Shown here one piece after another: positions 43,274-50,952 of a stretch of 52,934 bases of DNA. A program made the translations under genes and the position numbers. The stretch is from Solirubrobacter phytolaccae (GTDB lineage Bacteria; Actinomycetota; Thermoleophilia; Solirubrobacterales; Solirubrobacteraceae). Every line of letters begins with the position of its first letter. Position 1 is the first letter of the stretch. The notes under the pieces were generated by a model that was not told the origin of the DNA, made no database searches, and was given only the letters and a program-made list of their open reading frames with translations. The DNA lies in NCBI RefSeq assembly GCF_027587195.1, contig NZ_JAPDDP010000050.1, positions 1 to 52,934 on the forward strand. Reading direction: 5' to 3'.

Positions 43274-46200
43274 GGCGTCTCGTCACGCTGGTCGCCGCGG
43301 CGGCCGCCACGTTCGGCCTCGCCGCCCCGGCGGCGCAGGCCGGCCGCTCCGATGACGGCGCCAAGCCGGTCGTCCTGCTCAGCGGCGGGGAGAACGGCAC
43401 CTCCGTCGACTGCAACGCGCTCTGGGGCAAGCTCGAGCAGCGCCTGAGCGCGATCGAGCTCGAGGCGAAGGACAAGAAGTTCCGCTTCACCGGCGCGCGG
43501 GTCTCCGTCACCGACTACGACGCCGACAAGGGCTGCGACAAGGTGCTCGTCGGCGGCGGCGCGAAGCCCCTCGAGGGCCAGGCCAAGGACTTCGCGACCT
43601 GGCTGAAGGCCACCTACTCGAGCAAGGCGCAGGCCGTCGACGTCGTCGCGCACGGCACGGGCGGCGTCGTCGTCCGCTACGCGCTGGCGATGTCGGCGCA
43701 GAAAGCCGCCGGCTGGCCGACGGACCTGATCGTCGAGGACGTTGTGACGCTCGGCGCGCCCCACAGCGGCGTCGCCGGGCTCAGCGCCTCGTGCTCGCGC
43801 CAGGCGTGCATCGACCTCGATCCCGGCACCGCCTCCGGCAAGCTCTTCGTCGAGAAGCTGGCCAAGCCCGAGTTCCAGAACCCGCAGGGCGCGGGCGGCA
43901 CCGACTGGACCGCGATCGCCGCGCTCAAGGACGAGGTCGTCCCGGCGGCTTCCGCGCTGGGCATGGACGCCTCGCACGAGGCGACGTTCCTCGACGAGGC
44001 GCTCACGCACACGTCGATGGTCGCCGACGACAAGACCGAGTACGACGCGAAGGTCACCTACCAGCACCGCGGCACGGACATCATCGAGTGGCGCAAGGCG
44101 CCGCACCTGGTCGACCGCGTCGCGCTGAACCTCGTGTTCGGCTCCGACGGCCAGTACACGACGCCGACGACCAGCCCGATCGGCTGCTCCGGCTCCAACG
44201 ACCAGACCGGCGGTGCGGTGATCGTCCGCAACCCGGGCCTCGTCGACTGGAACTCCAGCGGCGACATGTCCTACGTGCGCAGCGGCATCCTCGAGGCCTA
44301 CTCGAACTGCTTCAAGAAGGGCAAGGGCGAGAAGGGCGCGGAGGTCTACGTCTCCGAGACGACCGTGCGACTGAACGGCCTGGACATCGTCCCGGCGCCG
44401 GCGACGAAGATCACGATCGACCCGGCCACCCGCCGCGTCACCGCGACCAAGATGACGATGCGGATCCCGTCGAAGTGGTTCGGCGGCATCCCGATCCCGC
44501 TCAAGAGCGACACGGCGCTGGATTGGATCCTGCCGAAGGAGGCGGGTGGCCTGAGCGGCTCCGACGCCGACGGCTTCCAGGTCGCCGGCGGCGCGAAGCT
44601 GTTCGGCCGCAAGCTCAAGGGCTCGCTGAAGCTCTCCGTCAGCCAGGGCGCGTTCAACTTCGACGGCTCGCTGGCCCTGCCCGGCATGTTCCAGGGCAAG
44701 GTCCCGGACGGTGGCGTGGCCGAGTGCGGCGACGGCAAGGACAACGACGACGACGGCAAGACGGACGGGCTCGACGACAACTGCGAGGACCGCGGCGACA
44801 ACTACGAGGACGCGGCCGACAACCCGGGCGTCGCGATCGGCTTCAAGTCGGCCAACGTCGAAGGGCTGATCTTCGACAAGGTCCAGTTCAAGTCCGAGGG
44901 CAACCTCTCGGTGGGCGGGTTCACGCTCCCGAGCGCCTCCTTCTACATCGCGCCGAACGACAACGCGTGGGGCGCCTCGATCAGCGCGACGATCCCATGG
45001 TTCCAGCAGCCCAAGGTCACGATCGCGATCGCCATGAAGGACGGCGCGGTCACGAAGTTCGAGGCCGAGGGCGACGGGATCAACCAGCCGCTGTTCGCGG
45101 GGCTGATCCTGCAGAAGGTCAAGATCGGGTACGCGCAGGGTCCCCCGCGCGAGTACTCGCTTGGCGCGGCGGTCTCCGTCGGCCCGCGCATCCTCGGCGG
45201 CTTCGCCGGCAAGCGCCGGCACGCGGCGATCGAGGTCGACGGCGGCATCGCGTTCAGCTCCGACGGCGTCAAGCTCGACTCCAAGCTGTACCTGGGCGGC
45301 GACGAGTGGGGCAACGCGAACGTCGACGTCACCGGCGCCGGCGTGAAGATCCGGGCCGGCATCAACAAGGAGACGAACGTCCGGGCCGAGGTCAGCGTCG
45401 CCTCGCTGCGCCTGAAGACGTCGATCGCGGCGAACGTGACCGGCAGCGCCGACAGCAAGGGCGTGGACCTCAAGGGCGACGCGACCGCGTGCTTCGAGGG
45501 TGAGCTGCGGATCGGCTCCCACTACGAGCGCGAGCAGGAGAAGACCTGCCTCGGCCAGGGCGAGGTGCGGCTCTCGGTGAAGAAGGGCCTGCTGGCGCTG
45601 ACGGCGTGCGGCCAGGTCGACATCGGCGTGCTCAACGGCGCGTTCGGCTGGGGCCTGCGGTCGGCGACGGCCGGCAAGGACCAGCCGGACGAGCTCAAGT
45701 CCGAGGCGATCACGGGCACGTGCGACGTGGACGCCTGGCACACCGCTCCCGCCAGTGCTTCACAGGCCGGCGGCACCCCGAACACGGTCGCTGTCGAGGG
45801 CGGGCTCCCGCACGCGGTGATCGGCGTCGAGGGCAACGGCGGCGTGCCGCGTGTGGCCTTCAAGGGGCCGGACGGCAAGACGATCCCGGCGCCCGCCGAG
45901 ACGACCGGCATCACCCGCGGCGACGGCTACATGATCATCCAGTCGCCGGCGACCAACAGCAGCTACCTGATCGTCGGCAAGCCCGCGGCGGGCGACTGGA
46001 CGGTCGAGCCGCAGCCCGGCTCGGCGGCGCTGTTGGCGGTTCGCGCGGCGAACGGCCTCGAGAAGCCGTCCGCGAGCGCGAAGGTGACCAAGGCCAAGAA
46101 CGGCAAGCTGAAGGTCAGCTACACCGTCAAGTCGATCCCCGGCCAGGTCGTGCGCTTCCGTGAAGTCGGCGGCGACGTCGACAAGCCGCTCGCCGACGCG

Positions 46201-46608
46201 AAGGGCACCAAGGGCGCGTTCACGTTCACGCCGAGCTTCGGCAAGGGCGGCACGCGCCGGATCGTGGCCTTCGTCGAGCAGCGCGGCATGCCGCGGGCCG
46301 AGCTGAACGTCGCGCGCTTCGTGGCGCGCGCGCCGCGGAAGCTCGCAGCGCCGCGGAAGCTCAAGCTCGTGCGGCGCGGTGAGCGGCTGACGGCGACGTG
46401 GGCTTCCGTCCCCGGCGCCATCCGCTACACGGTCGACGTGGCCACGAGCGACGACCGCGCGATCCACTACGAGACCAAGGCCCGGCGGGTCGTCGTCAAG
46501 CGGATGTTTGACGACGGCGCCGCATCGGTTACTGTTCGCGCGGTCCGCGTGGACGGCAAGCTTGGCAAGGCGCGCATCGTGAAGGGCGGCAAGCCCGCGC
46601 GCCGCTAG
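43270..46608 (+). CDS. exported lipase-like/core-domain paralogue C
   Basis: 1112 residues; ATG 43270 overlaps the previous stop. Signal peptide (MRRLVTLVAAAAATFGLAAP, cleavage near AQA-G). Residues about 30-335 form an alpha/beta-hydrolase domain of lipase/PGAP1 type: KPVVLLSGGENGTS, AVDVVAHGTGGVVVRYALAM, VVTLGAPHSGVAGL. The usual GHSxGG elbow reads AHGTGG, so the nucleophile Ser is Gly. The shared core (about 338-832) opens with GILEAYSNCFKKG and TVRLNGLDIVPAPATKITID and ends GTCDVDAWHTAP; inside it CGDGKDNDDDGKTDGLDDNC (about 486-505) looks calcium-binding. A sandwich and fibronectin-III-like end follow. Confidence 0.9.
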   Translation: MRRLVTLVAAAAATFGLAAPAAQAGRSDDGAKPVVLLSGGENGTSVDCNALWGKLEQRLSAIELEAKDKKFRFTGARVSVTDYDADKGCDKVLVGGGAKPLEGQAKDFATWLKATYSSKAQAVDVVAHGTGGVVVRYALAMSAQKAAGWPTDLIVEDVVTLGAPHSGVAGLSASCSRQACIDLDPGTASGKLFVEKLAKPEFQNPQGAGGTDWTAIAALKDEVVPAASALGMDASHEATFLDEALTHTSMVADDKTEYDAKVTYQHRGTDIIEWRKAPHLVDRVALNLVFGSDGQYTTPTTSPIGCSGSNDQTGGAVIVRNPGLVDWNSSGDMSYVRSGILEAYSNCFKKGKGEKGAEVYVSETTVRLNGLDIVPAPATKITIDPATRRVTATKMTMRIPSKWFGGIPIPLKSDTALDWILPKEAGGLSGSDADGFQVAGGAKLFGRKLKGSLKLSVSQGAFNFDGSLALPGMFQGKVPDGGVAECGDGKDNDDDGKTDGLDDNCEDRGDNYEDAADNPGVAIGFKSANVEGLIFDKVQFKSEGNLSVGGFTLPSASFYIAPNDNAWGASISATIPWFQQPKVTIAIAMKDGAVTKFEAEGDGINQPLFAGLILQKVKIGYAQGPPREYSLGAAVSVGPRILGGFAGKRRHAAIEVDGGIAFSSDGVKLDSKLYLGGDEWGNANVDVTGAGVKIRAGINKETNVRAEVSVASLRLKTSIAANVTGSADSKGVDLKGDATACFEGELRIGSHYEREQEKTCLGQGEVRLSVKKGLLALTACGQVDIGVLNGAFGWGLRSATAGKDQPDELKSEAITGTCDVDAWHTAPASASQAGGTPNTVAVEGGLPHAVIGVEGNGGVPRVAFKGPDGKTIPAPAETTGITRGDGYMIIQSPATNSSYLIVGKPAAGDWTVEPQPGSAALLAVRAANGLEKPSASAKVTKAKNGKLKVSYTVKSIPGQVVRFREVGGDVDKPLADAKGTKGAFTFTPSFGKGGTRRIVAFVEQRGMPRAELNVARFVARAPRKLAAPRKLKLVRRGERLTATWASVPGAIRYTVDVATSDDRAIHYETKARRVVVKRMFDDGAASVTVRAVRVDGKLGKARIVKGGKPARR

Positions 46609-46622
46609 GAGGAGAGCCCTTC

Positions 46623-46654
46623 GCGGCGGGTACCCACGCTCGGGTATCCGCCGC
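46623..46654 (+). terminator. strong hairpin terminator of the four-gene exported-protein operon
   Basis: GCGGCGGGTACCC (46623-46635), loop of 6, GGGTATCCGCCGC (46642-46654): 13 pairs including one G-U, 14 bases after the stop at 46608. No long U-tract. Confidence 0.75.
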
Positions 46655-46706
46655 AGACGGGTCGCCTTGACGCCGGCGTGCCGGAGGGCGTAGCGTCGAC
46701 CCGACC

Positions 46707-46713
46707 AAGGAGG
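46707..46713 (+). promoter_or_regulatory. strong ribosome binding site of the small Arg-rich gene
   Basis: AAGGAGG, 5 bases before ATG 46719. Such a perfect site is rare in this window and supports the small gene. Confidence 0.75.
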
Positions 46714-46718
46714 TTGGG

Positions 46719-46907
46719 ATGGACGACCGCAGCACCCGACCAGCAGCAGAGACCAGCCGGACCGAGCGCTTCCGCACACGGCTCCGCGATCGGCGCCAGC
46801 GTCGGGCCTGGCGTCGCGAGCGTCGTAAGGGCGTGGTGGACGCCTACGACGCCACGAACCGGGCGGAGAGCGAGAACCTGCGCGGCGGCTTCTTCAAGAC
46901 GCGCTGA
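46719..46907 (+). CDS. small Arg-rich protein, unknown function
   Basis: 62 residues, about a quarter Arg (RLRDRRQRRAWRRERRKG). It is strongly basic at residues 17-37 and ends ESENLRGGFFKTR. No TM segment. The case for a real gene is the perfect AAGGAGG site, its own position after a terminator hairpin, and a stop only 5 bases before the convergent glyA stop. The basic helix could bind nucleic acid or the ribosome, but nothing proves this. Confidence 0.6.
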   Translation: MDDRSTRPAAETSRTERFRTRLRDRRQRRAWRRERRKGVVDAYDATNRAESENLRGGFFKTR

Positions 46908-46912
46908 GGGCG

Positions 46913-48151
46913 CTAAGCGGGTGGTGGGAAGGCCCGCGCGAGCTCGGTGACCTCGCCGCGGATGCGGTCGAGCGTGTCCGGGGCCTCGACCGCCTGGACG
47001 GCGTCGTCGATCCAGCGGGCGAGGTCGGTCATGTGGTGCGGCTCCAGTCCGCGCGTGGTGATCGCCGGGGTGCCGATGCGGATGCCCGAGGGGTCGAGCG
47101 GCGGGCGCGGGTCGAACGGCACCGCGTTGTAGTTGCCGACCAGGCCGGCGCGCTCGAGCGCCTCGGCGGCGACGCGGCCGCCGACGTCCTTGGCCGTGAG
47201 GTCCACGAGCAGCAGGTGGTTGTCGGTGCCGCCGGAGACGAGGTCGAAGCCTCGCGCGAGCAGCGCTTCGCCGAGCGCGACCGCGTTGGCGACGATCGCG
47301 TGCGCGTAGGTGGAGAACGCCGGCTGCGCGGCCTCGTGCAGCGCGACGGCGATGGCCGCGGTCGTGTGGTCGTGCGGGCCGCCCTGCAGGCCGGGGAAGA
47401 CGGCGCGGTCGATGGCGCGCGCGTGCTGCTCGCGCGTGAGCAGCATCGCGCCGCGCGGGCCGCGCAGCGTCTTGTGCGTCGTGGTGGCGATCACGTCCAC
47501 GTGCGGGGTGGGGGAGGGATGGGCGCCGCCGGCGATCAGGCCCGCGATGTGCGCGACGTCGGCCGCCAGCACGGCGCCGACCTCCTCGGCGATGGTCGCG
47601 AAGCCGGCGAAGTCGATCGTGCGCGGGATCGCGGTGCCGCCGCACCAGATCAGCTTGGGGCGTTCCTTCAGCGCGATCTCCCGCACCTCGTCGAGGTCGA
47701 TCCGGCCGGTGTCGCGGCGCACGCCGTAGCGCGCGGCTCGGAACCACTTGCCGGTGACCGACACGCCCCAGCCGTGGGTGAGGTGCCCGCCGGCGTCCAG
47801 CGCCATGCCGAGCACGGTGTCGCCGGGGTCGAGGAAGGCGGCGTAGACCGCCAGGTTGGCGGGCGCGCCGGAGAGCGGCTGGACGTTCGCGTGCTCGACC
47901 CCGAACAGCGCACGGGCACGGTCGACCGCGAGCGTCTCGACGCGGTCGATGACCGCGTTCCCCTGGTAGTACCGACGGGCCGCGTAACCCTCGGAGTACT
48001 TGTTCGTCAGCACGGACCCGGTCGCCGCGAGCACGGCGGGGGAGACGTGGTTCTCCGACGGGATCAGGCAGAGCGTGTCGTGCTGGCGCACGATCTCCGC
48101 GTCGATCAGCTCGGCGACCTGCGGGTCGGCGACGGCGATCGGGCTGGGCAT
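46913..48151 (-). CDS. glyA: serine hydroxymethyltransferase
   Basis: 412 residues from ATG 48151, normal for bacterial GlyA. It converts serine and tetrahydrofolate to glycine and 5,10-methylene-THF with PLP in the cytosol. Seen: LIPSENHVSPAVLAATGSVL, NKYSEGYAARRYYQG, NVQPLSGAPANLAVY, AADVAHIAGLIAGGAHP, the PLP-lysine motif ATTTHKTLRGPRGAML, and GGTDNHLLLVDL. The start is fixed by GGAGG 5 bases upstream; the 14 extra codons to 48193 run into the riboswitch. A ZTP riboswitch precedes it, linking expression to folate and purine status. Small sequence differences from textbook enzymes (NVQPLSGAPAN for NVQPHSGSQAN) could mean a divergent GlyA or a second paralogue. Confidence 0.95.
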   Translation of the reverse strand: MPSPIAVADPQVAELIDAEIVRQHDTLCLIPSENHVSPAVLAATGSVLTNKYSEGYAARRYYQGNAVIDRVETLAVDRARALFGVEHANVQPLSGAPANLAVYAAFLDPGDTVLGMALDAGGHLTHGWGVSVTGKWFRAARYGVRRDTGRIDLDEVREIALKERPKLIWCGGTAIPRTIDFAGFATIAEEVGAVLAADVAHIAGLIAGGAHPSPTPHVDVIATTTHKTLRGPRGAMLLTREQHARAIDRAVFPGLQGGPHDHTTAAIAVALHEAAQPAFSTYAHAIVANAVALGEALLARGFDLVSGGTDNHLLLVDLTAKDVGGRVAAEALERAGLVGNYNAVPFDPRPPLDPSGIRIGTPAITTRGLEPHHMTDLARWIDDAVQAVEAPDTLDRIRGEVTELARAFPPPA

Positions 48152-48156
48152 GAGCA

Positions 48157-48161
48157 CCTCC
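48157..48161 (-). promoter_or_regulatory. ribosome binding site of glyA
   Basis: GGAGG on the minus strand, 5 bases before ATG 48151. The GGTGCTC around its end can pair with GGGCACC at the 3' edge of the riboswitch aptamer, so it may be hidden in the unbound state. Confidence 0.75.
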
Positions 48162-48173
48162 GTGGAGCGGATT

Positions 48174-48251
48174 GGTGCCCAGGCGCGCGGCAATCAGGAT
48201 GCGCGCCGCTTCCCGGTGGTCACTTCCACCCGAGCGCCAGTCACAGCGCGC
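48174..48251 (-). promoter_or_regulatory. ZTP (pfl) riboswitch aptamer upstream of glyA
   Basis: On the minus strand the leader contains the conserved pieces of the pfl/ZTP aptamer in order: GTGACTGGCG (5' domain), then TGG...CCACCGGGAAGC, a short helix, and GCCGCGCGCCTGGGCACC as the 3' pseudoknot strand. The class is known to sense ZTP/AICAR-type signals of 10-formyl-THF shortage and to raise expression of one-carbon genes such as glyA. The aptamer starts at the predicted transcription start and ends 22 bases before the ATG. Confidence 0.9.
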
Positions 48252-48257
48252 GAGCGG

Positions 48258-48263
48258 AGCGTA
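48258..48263 (-). promoter_or_regulatory. -10 box (TACGCT) of the glyA transcript
   Basis: TACGCT on the minus strand lies 6 bases before the first base of the ZTP aptamer, so the transcript would begin exactly at the aptamer. Confidence 0.5.
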
Positions 48264-48271
48264 CCTGAAGG

Positions 48272-48298
48272 GCGAGGCGCCCGGAAGGGGCGCCTCGC
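48272..48298 (-). terminator. hairpin terminator after the 48569-48309 gene
   Basis: GCGAGGCGCCC (48272-48282), loop GGAAG, GGGCGCCTCGC (48288-48298): 11 perfect pairs, 10 bases after the stop of the small gene. It separates that gene from the glyA riboswitch. Confidence 0.75.
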
Positions 48299-48308
48299 GG
48301 AATGCTGC

Positions 48309-48569
48309 TTAAGCGGCCTGGTACTCGATGAACTCGCCGGCGTCGGTGACCGAGCCGGGTGTGACGGAGCCGTCGCCGTTGACGCGCGAGACGCCGGCGG
48401 ACTCCTCCAGGCTCGTGGCCAGGCGGACGGCCTCGGCCAGGACGACGCCCTTGCCGCCGTAGACGCGGAAGCCGTCGCGGATCACAACGTACTTGTCGCC
48501 GTCATCCTTGATGACCTCGACGCCGACGTTGCGGTTCGCCATCTTGGCGTTCTTCTTCTTCTCAGCCAT
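48309..48569 (-). CDS. small hypothetical protein (DUF2188-like at best)
   Basis: 86 residues. A Lys-rich start (MAEKKKNAKMANRN) precedes a compact beta-beta-alpha core: VGVEVIKDDGDKYVVIRDGF, RVYGGKGVVLAEAVRLATSL. The pattern of two strands then a helix of E-A--LA recalls small DUF2188-type proteins, but I am not sure. GAGGA lies before ATG 48569 at good spacing, and a GGTCGA/TCGACC palindrome (48586-48599) sits just upstream. A terminator hairpin follows directly, so it is a single-gene unit. Confidence 0.7.
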   Translation of the reverse strand: MAEKKKNAKMANRNVGVEVIKDDGDKYVVIRDGFRVYGGKGVVLAEAVRLATSLEESAGVSRVNGDGSVTPGSVTDAGEFIEYQAA

Positions 48570-48585
48570 GGTGCGTCCTCGTGAG

Positions 48586-48599
48586 GGTCGAAATCGACC
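48586..48599. promoter_or_regulatory. 14-bp palindrome upstream of the small hypothetical gene
   Basis: GGTCGAAATCGACC has 6-base arms around AA, 16 bases upstream of ATG 48569. Operator candidate only. Confidence 0.35.
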
Positions 48600-48614
48600 G
48601 TAGATGGTAGACGC

Positions 48615-49340
48615 TCAGCACAGCCGTGGCGGGAGCTTGGCCCAGTCGGTACCGGCGAGCGCGGCCTTGACCGCGTCGGCGCGGCCGGGCTCGCCGTCGT
48701 CGGCGGCGACCGCGTGGGTCTCGCCGTCAGCGAACTCGATCCGGACGAGCGGGGTCCCCGACGGCGGATCGGGGAAGCGGGACGCCGTCGCGCTGGGGGA
48801 GGGCATGAAGAGCGCGTCGCGCAGGTCGGCGAGCACGGCGACGTCGCCCATGTCGCACGGCACCTGGAGCTTGACGGTCTCCGAGCCGGTCCACACCTCC
48901 CACGTGCTCGCCACCGGCGGCTTCTTGCGCAGCCGCGCGATCAGCTCGAGGATCGCCTCCAGCTCGGGCGGCGAGGCCTGCGGGTACTCGTCGACGACGA
49001 CTTCGCGGCCGCGCAGCGTGAAGGTCGCGCGGGCGGTGTCCGGCGGGATCGGGTCGCTCCCGCCCTTGATCTCGCCCGGGAGGGACTCGGCCTTGTCCAC
49101 CGCGGCGGCGATCTGCTCGACCTGGTCGGGCGTGAACGGCTCGAACGTCTCCCAGTCGGGCTCGCCGGAAAAGAGCTCGTAGCGCCCGTCCTCGAACACG
49201 CGCCCGCCGTAGCGGTGCAGGTGGTTGCCGACCTCGTAGGCGAACAGCACCCCGGCCTCGCGCGCGGGCTCAGCCACGGGGGTCTCCGAGGCCGAGCCAC
49301 AGCCGGCGAGCAGGATCAACGCGCACGCCAGCCATCTCAC
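48615..49340 (-). CDS. lipoprotein of unknown function
   Basis: 241 residues from GTG 49340, overlapping the stop of the metzincin gene. Lipoprotein signal VRWLACALILLAGCGSASET with lipobox LLAGC. The mature part has beta strands (VLFAYEVGNHLHRYGGRVFE, TFTLRGREVVVDEYPQASPP) and later GSETVKLQVPCDMGDVAVLA and PLVRIEFADGETHAVAADDG. Two cysteines remain after the lipid site (VPCDMGD and the final Cys) and may pair. I do not recognise the family. The open frame up to 49547 is a readable extension. Confidence 0.75.
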   Translation of the reverse strand: MRWLACALILLAGCGSASETPVAEPAREAGVLFAYEVGNHLHRYGGRVFEDGRYELFSGEPDWETFEPFTPDQVEQIAAAVDKAESLPGEIKGGSDPIPPDTARATFTLRGREVVVDEYPQASPPELEAILELIARLRKKPPVASTWEVWTGSETVKLQVPCDMGDVAVLADLRDALFMPSPSATASRFPDPPSGTPLVRIEFADGETHAVAADDGEPGRADAVKAALAGTDWAKLPPRLC

Positions 49341-50899
49341 ACGGGAACGGCGTCGGGCTCGGGGGCCGGGGCCGTCGTCGCGCCGGTGCCCGCGGAGCCG
49401 GGCAGCGCCTCGTTCTTGGCGGTGGGCGAGCCGAGCGCCCAGGGGCCGTGCGGTTCCGTGATCTTGGTCAGCGAGGCGTGGAACGTCGCGTAGTGTTGCG
49501 GGCGCACGACGTCGCCGACCGACATGATCGAGTCCGTCGGCTCGCACACGGCGCCCTTGAGCGGCGTGCCGCCCGCGTCGACCATGTTCTTGACGAGGTT
49601 GTCGTGGGTCGCGGTGTCGCCCATCGCCGGCGTGCCCTGGGCGGGCGTCTGGCCGGGGCTGACGAGCGGCGTGGACGCGTACTCGTCGCCGAGCCCGAAC
49701 GCGTGCCCGAACTCGTGCCGGAGCGTGTTCTGGCTGTTGCCGGAGCCGATCTGGATGTCCACCCGGCGGTCGTTCTCGACCTCGCCGCCGGTCGCCTCGG
49801 TGTCGCCGACGCCCATCTCGGCCGTGCGCACCTCGGTGTTGACGAAGCCGTGCTCCTTCATGAACTTCTCGACGGAGCGGGCGCGGTCCTCGGACAGCTT
49901 CTGGTTGAAGGCGGCGTTGCCGGTCTTGCTCGCGTGGCCGGTGAGGAAGACGGGCGTCTGGATCGAGCGCGCGTCCGCGACGCCGCTGCCGGCGCTCGTC
50001 TCCGCCCCCTTGAAGGTGTCGATCACGTTCTGGAGCTTGGTGTCCTGGCCGGGCTTGACGTCCGACTTGCCGACGTCGAACGTGACGAAGTGGTTCAGGA
50101 ACGAGCCGGACGCGTGCACGTTGCTCGTGACGTTCATGACCTGGTCACGCGCGTTGGTGGCGCCGCCGGGCTCGACGTTCGCGCCGAGGCTGACGGTGTC
50201 CGGCACCTTGACCGGCTTCATGGTCAGATGCGCGTCGGGCACGCGCGACTTGTTGTCGACCTTCAGGTCCACCTTGACCGTCGCGCCGAGCCAGCTCCAG
50301 CCCTTCTTGCGCATGAAGAACTGGTGCTTGCCGCTCCAGAACGGTTCGACCTCCTTCTCCACGTCGGTGCGGAAGGTGGTCTTGTCGACCGCGTCCTCGC
50401 CGTCGCCCCAGCGGAACAGCGCGAGCCGCTGCTGGCGCTCGATCTCGGTCGGCAGCGCGTTGGCCTTCTCGAGCTCCTTCTCCAGGCCCTTGCGCGCGAC
50501 GCCGGCCTTGGAGATGCCGTCCACGAACTCGACGCCGCAGCGCATGATGATCGTGAGCTCGCCGAGCTTGGGGTCGTACTCGGCGTCGAAGCCACCCGGC
50601 GCGTTGTTGAGCCCGGCGCCGCCGGCGCCCGGCGTGAGGTCCTTCGAGCTCTTCTTGCCTTCGGCGGCCCACGCCTCGGCTTCCGCGATCTCGGCCTCGG
50701 TCGGGATGTCCTCGCGCGCGAGGATCGCCTTGCCCGCCTTCCAGCGGCTCACCATGCGGCCGAAGGCGGCGTTGCCGACCTGCTGCTGGAGGCCGAGCAG
50801 GCGGTCGTGGGTGGACTGCGGGACGTCGGGCGCGACGTCCGGGACGCGAGCCGCGGTCTGCTCTTCGCGCTGCTCGCCGGGGTTGTGCTCCGGTGTCAC
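49337..50899 (-). CDS. OmpA-like/metzincin fusion protein with eCIS-cargo-like N-terminus
   Basis: 520 residues. There is no signal peptide. Residues 33-50 read RLLGLQQQVGNAAFGRMV, close to the (L)LxLQxxxGNxAVxxLL stretch that leads many actinobacterial proteins associated with contractile injection systems. Residues about 265-385 form an OmpA-like domain (FLTGHASKTGNAAFNQKLSE, then NDRRVDIQI). A metzincin protease motif follows: HEFGHAFGLGD (His395, Glu396, His399, Asp405) with a Met-turn-like DSIMSVGD (Met459). The end is Pro/Ala-rich. So it could be a zinc protease delivered to another cell, or a structural protein with a protease. No injection-system gene is in the window. Confidence 0.85.
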   Translation of the reverse strand: MTPEHNPGEQREEQTAARVPDVAPDVPQSTHDRLLGLQQQVGNAAFGRMVSRWKAGKAILAREDIPTEAEIAEAEAWAAEGKKSSKDLTPGAGGAGLNNAPGGFDAEYDPKLGELTIIMRCGVEFVDGISKAGVARKGLEKELEKANALPTEIERQQRLALFRWGDGEDAVDKTTFRTDVEKEVEPFWSGKHQFFMRKKGWSWLGATVKVDLKVDNKSRVPDAHLTMKPVKVPDTVSLGANVEPGGATNARDQVMNVTSNVHASGSFLNHFVTFDVGKSDVKPGQDTKLQNVIDTFKGAETSAGSGVADARSIQTPVFLTGHASKTGNAAFNQKLSEDRARSVEKFMKEHGFVNTEVRTAEMGVGDTEATGGEVENDRRVDIQIGSGNSQNTLRHEFGHAFGLGDEYASTPLVSPGQTPAQGTPAMGDTATHDNLVKNMVDAGGTPLKGAVCEPTDSIMSVGDVVRPQHYATFHASLTKITEPHGPWALGSPTAKNEALPGSAGTGATTAPAPEPDAVPV

Positions 50900-50952
50900 C
50901 GCCCGACACTAGCCGGGCTCAGGGGAGCCCGGCAAGCCCCTTCGGGCAACGA

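Noticed and set aside
43012-45741. Minus-strand open frame opposite paralogue C
   Set aside because: Low-complexity shadow; no recognisable protein features.
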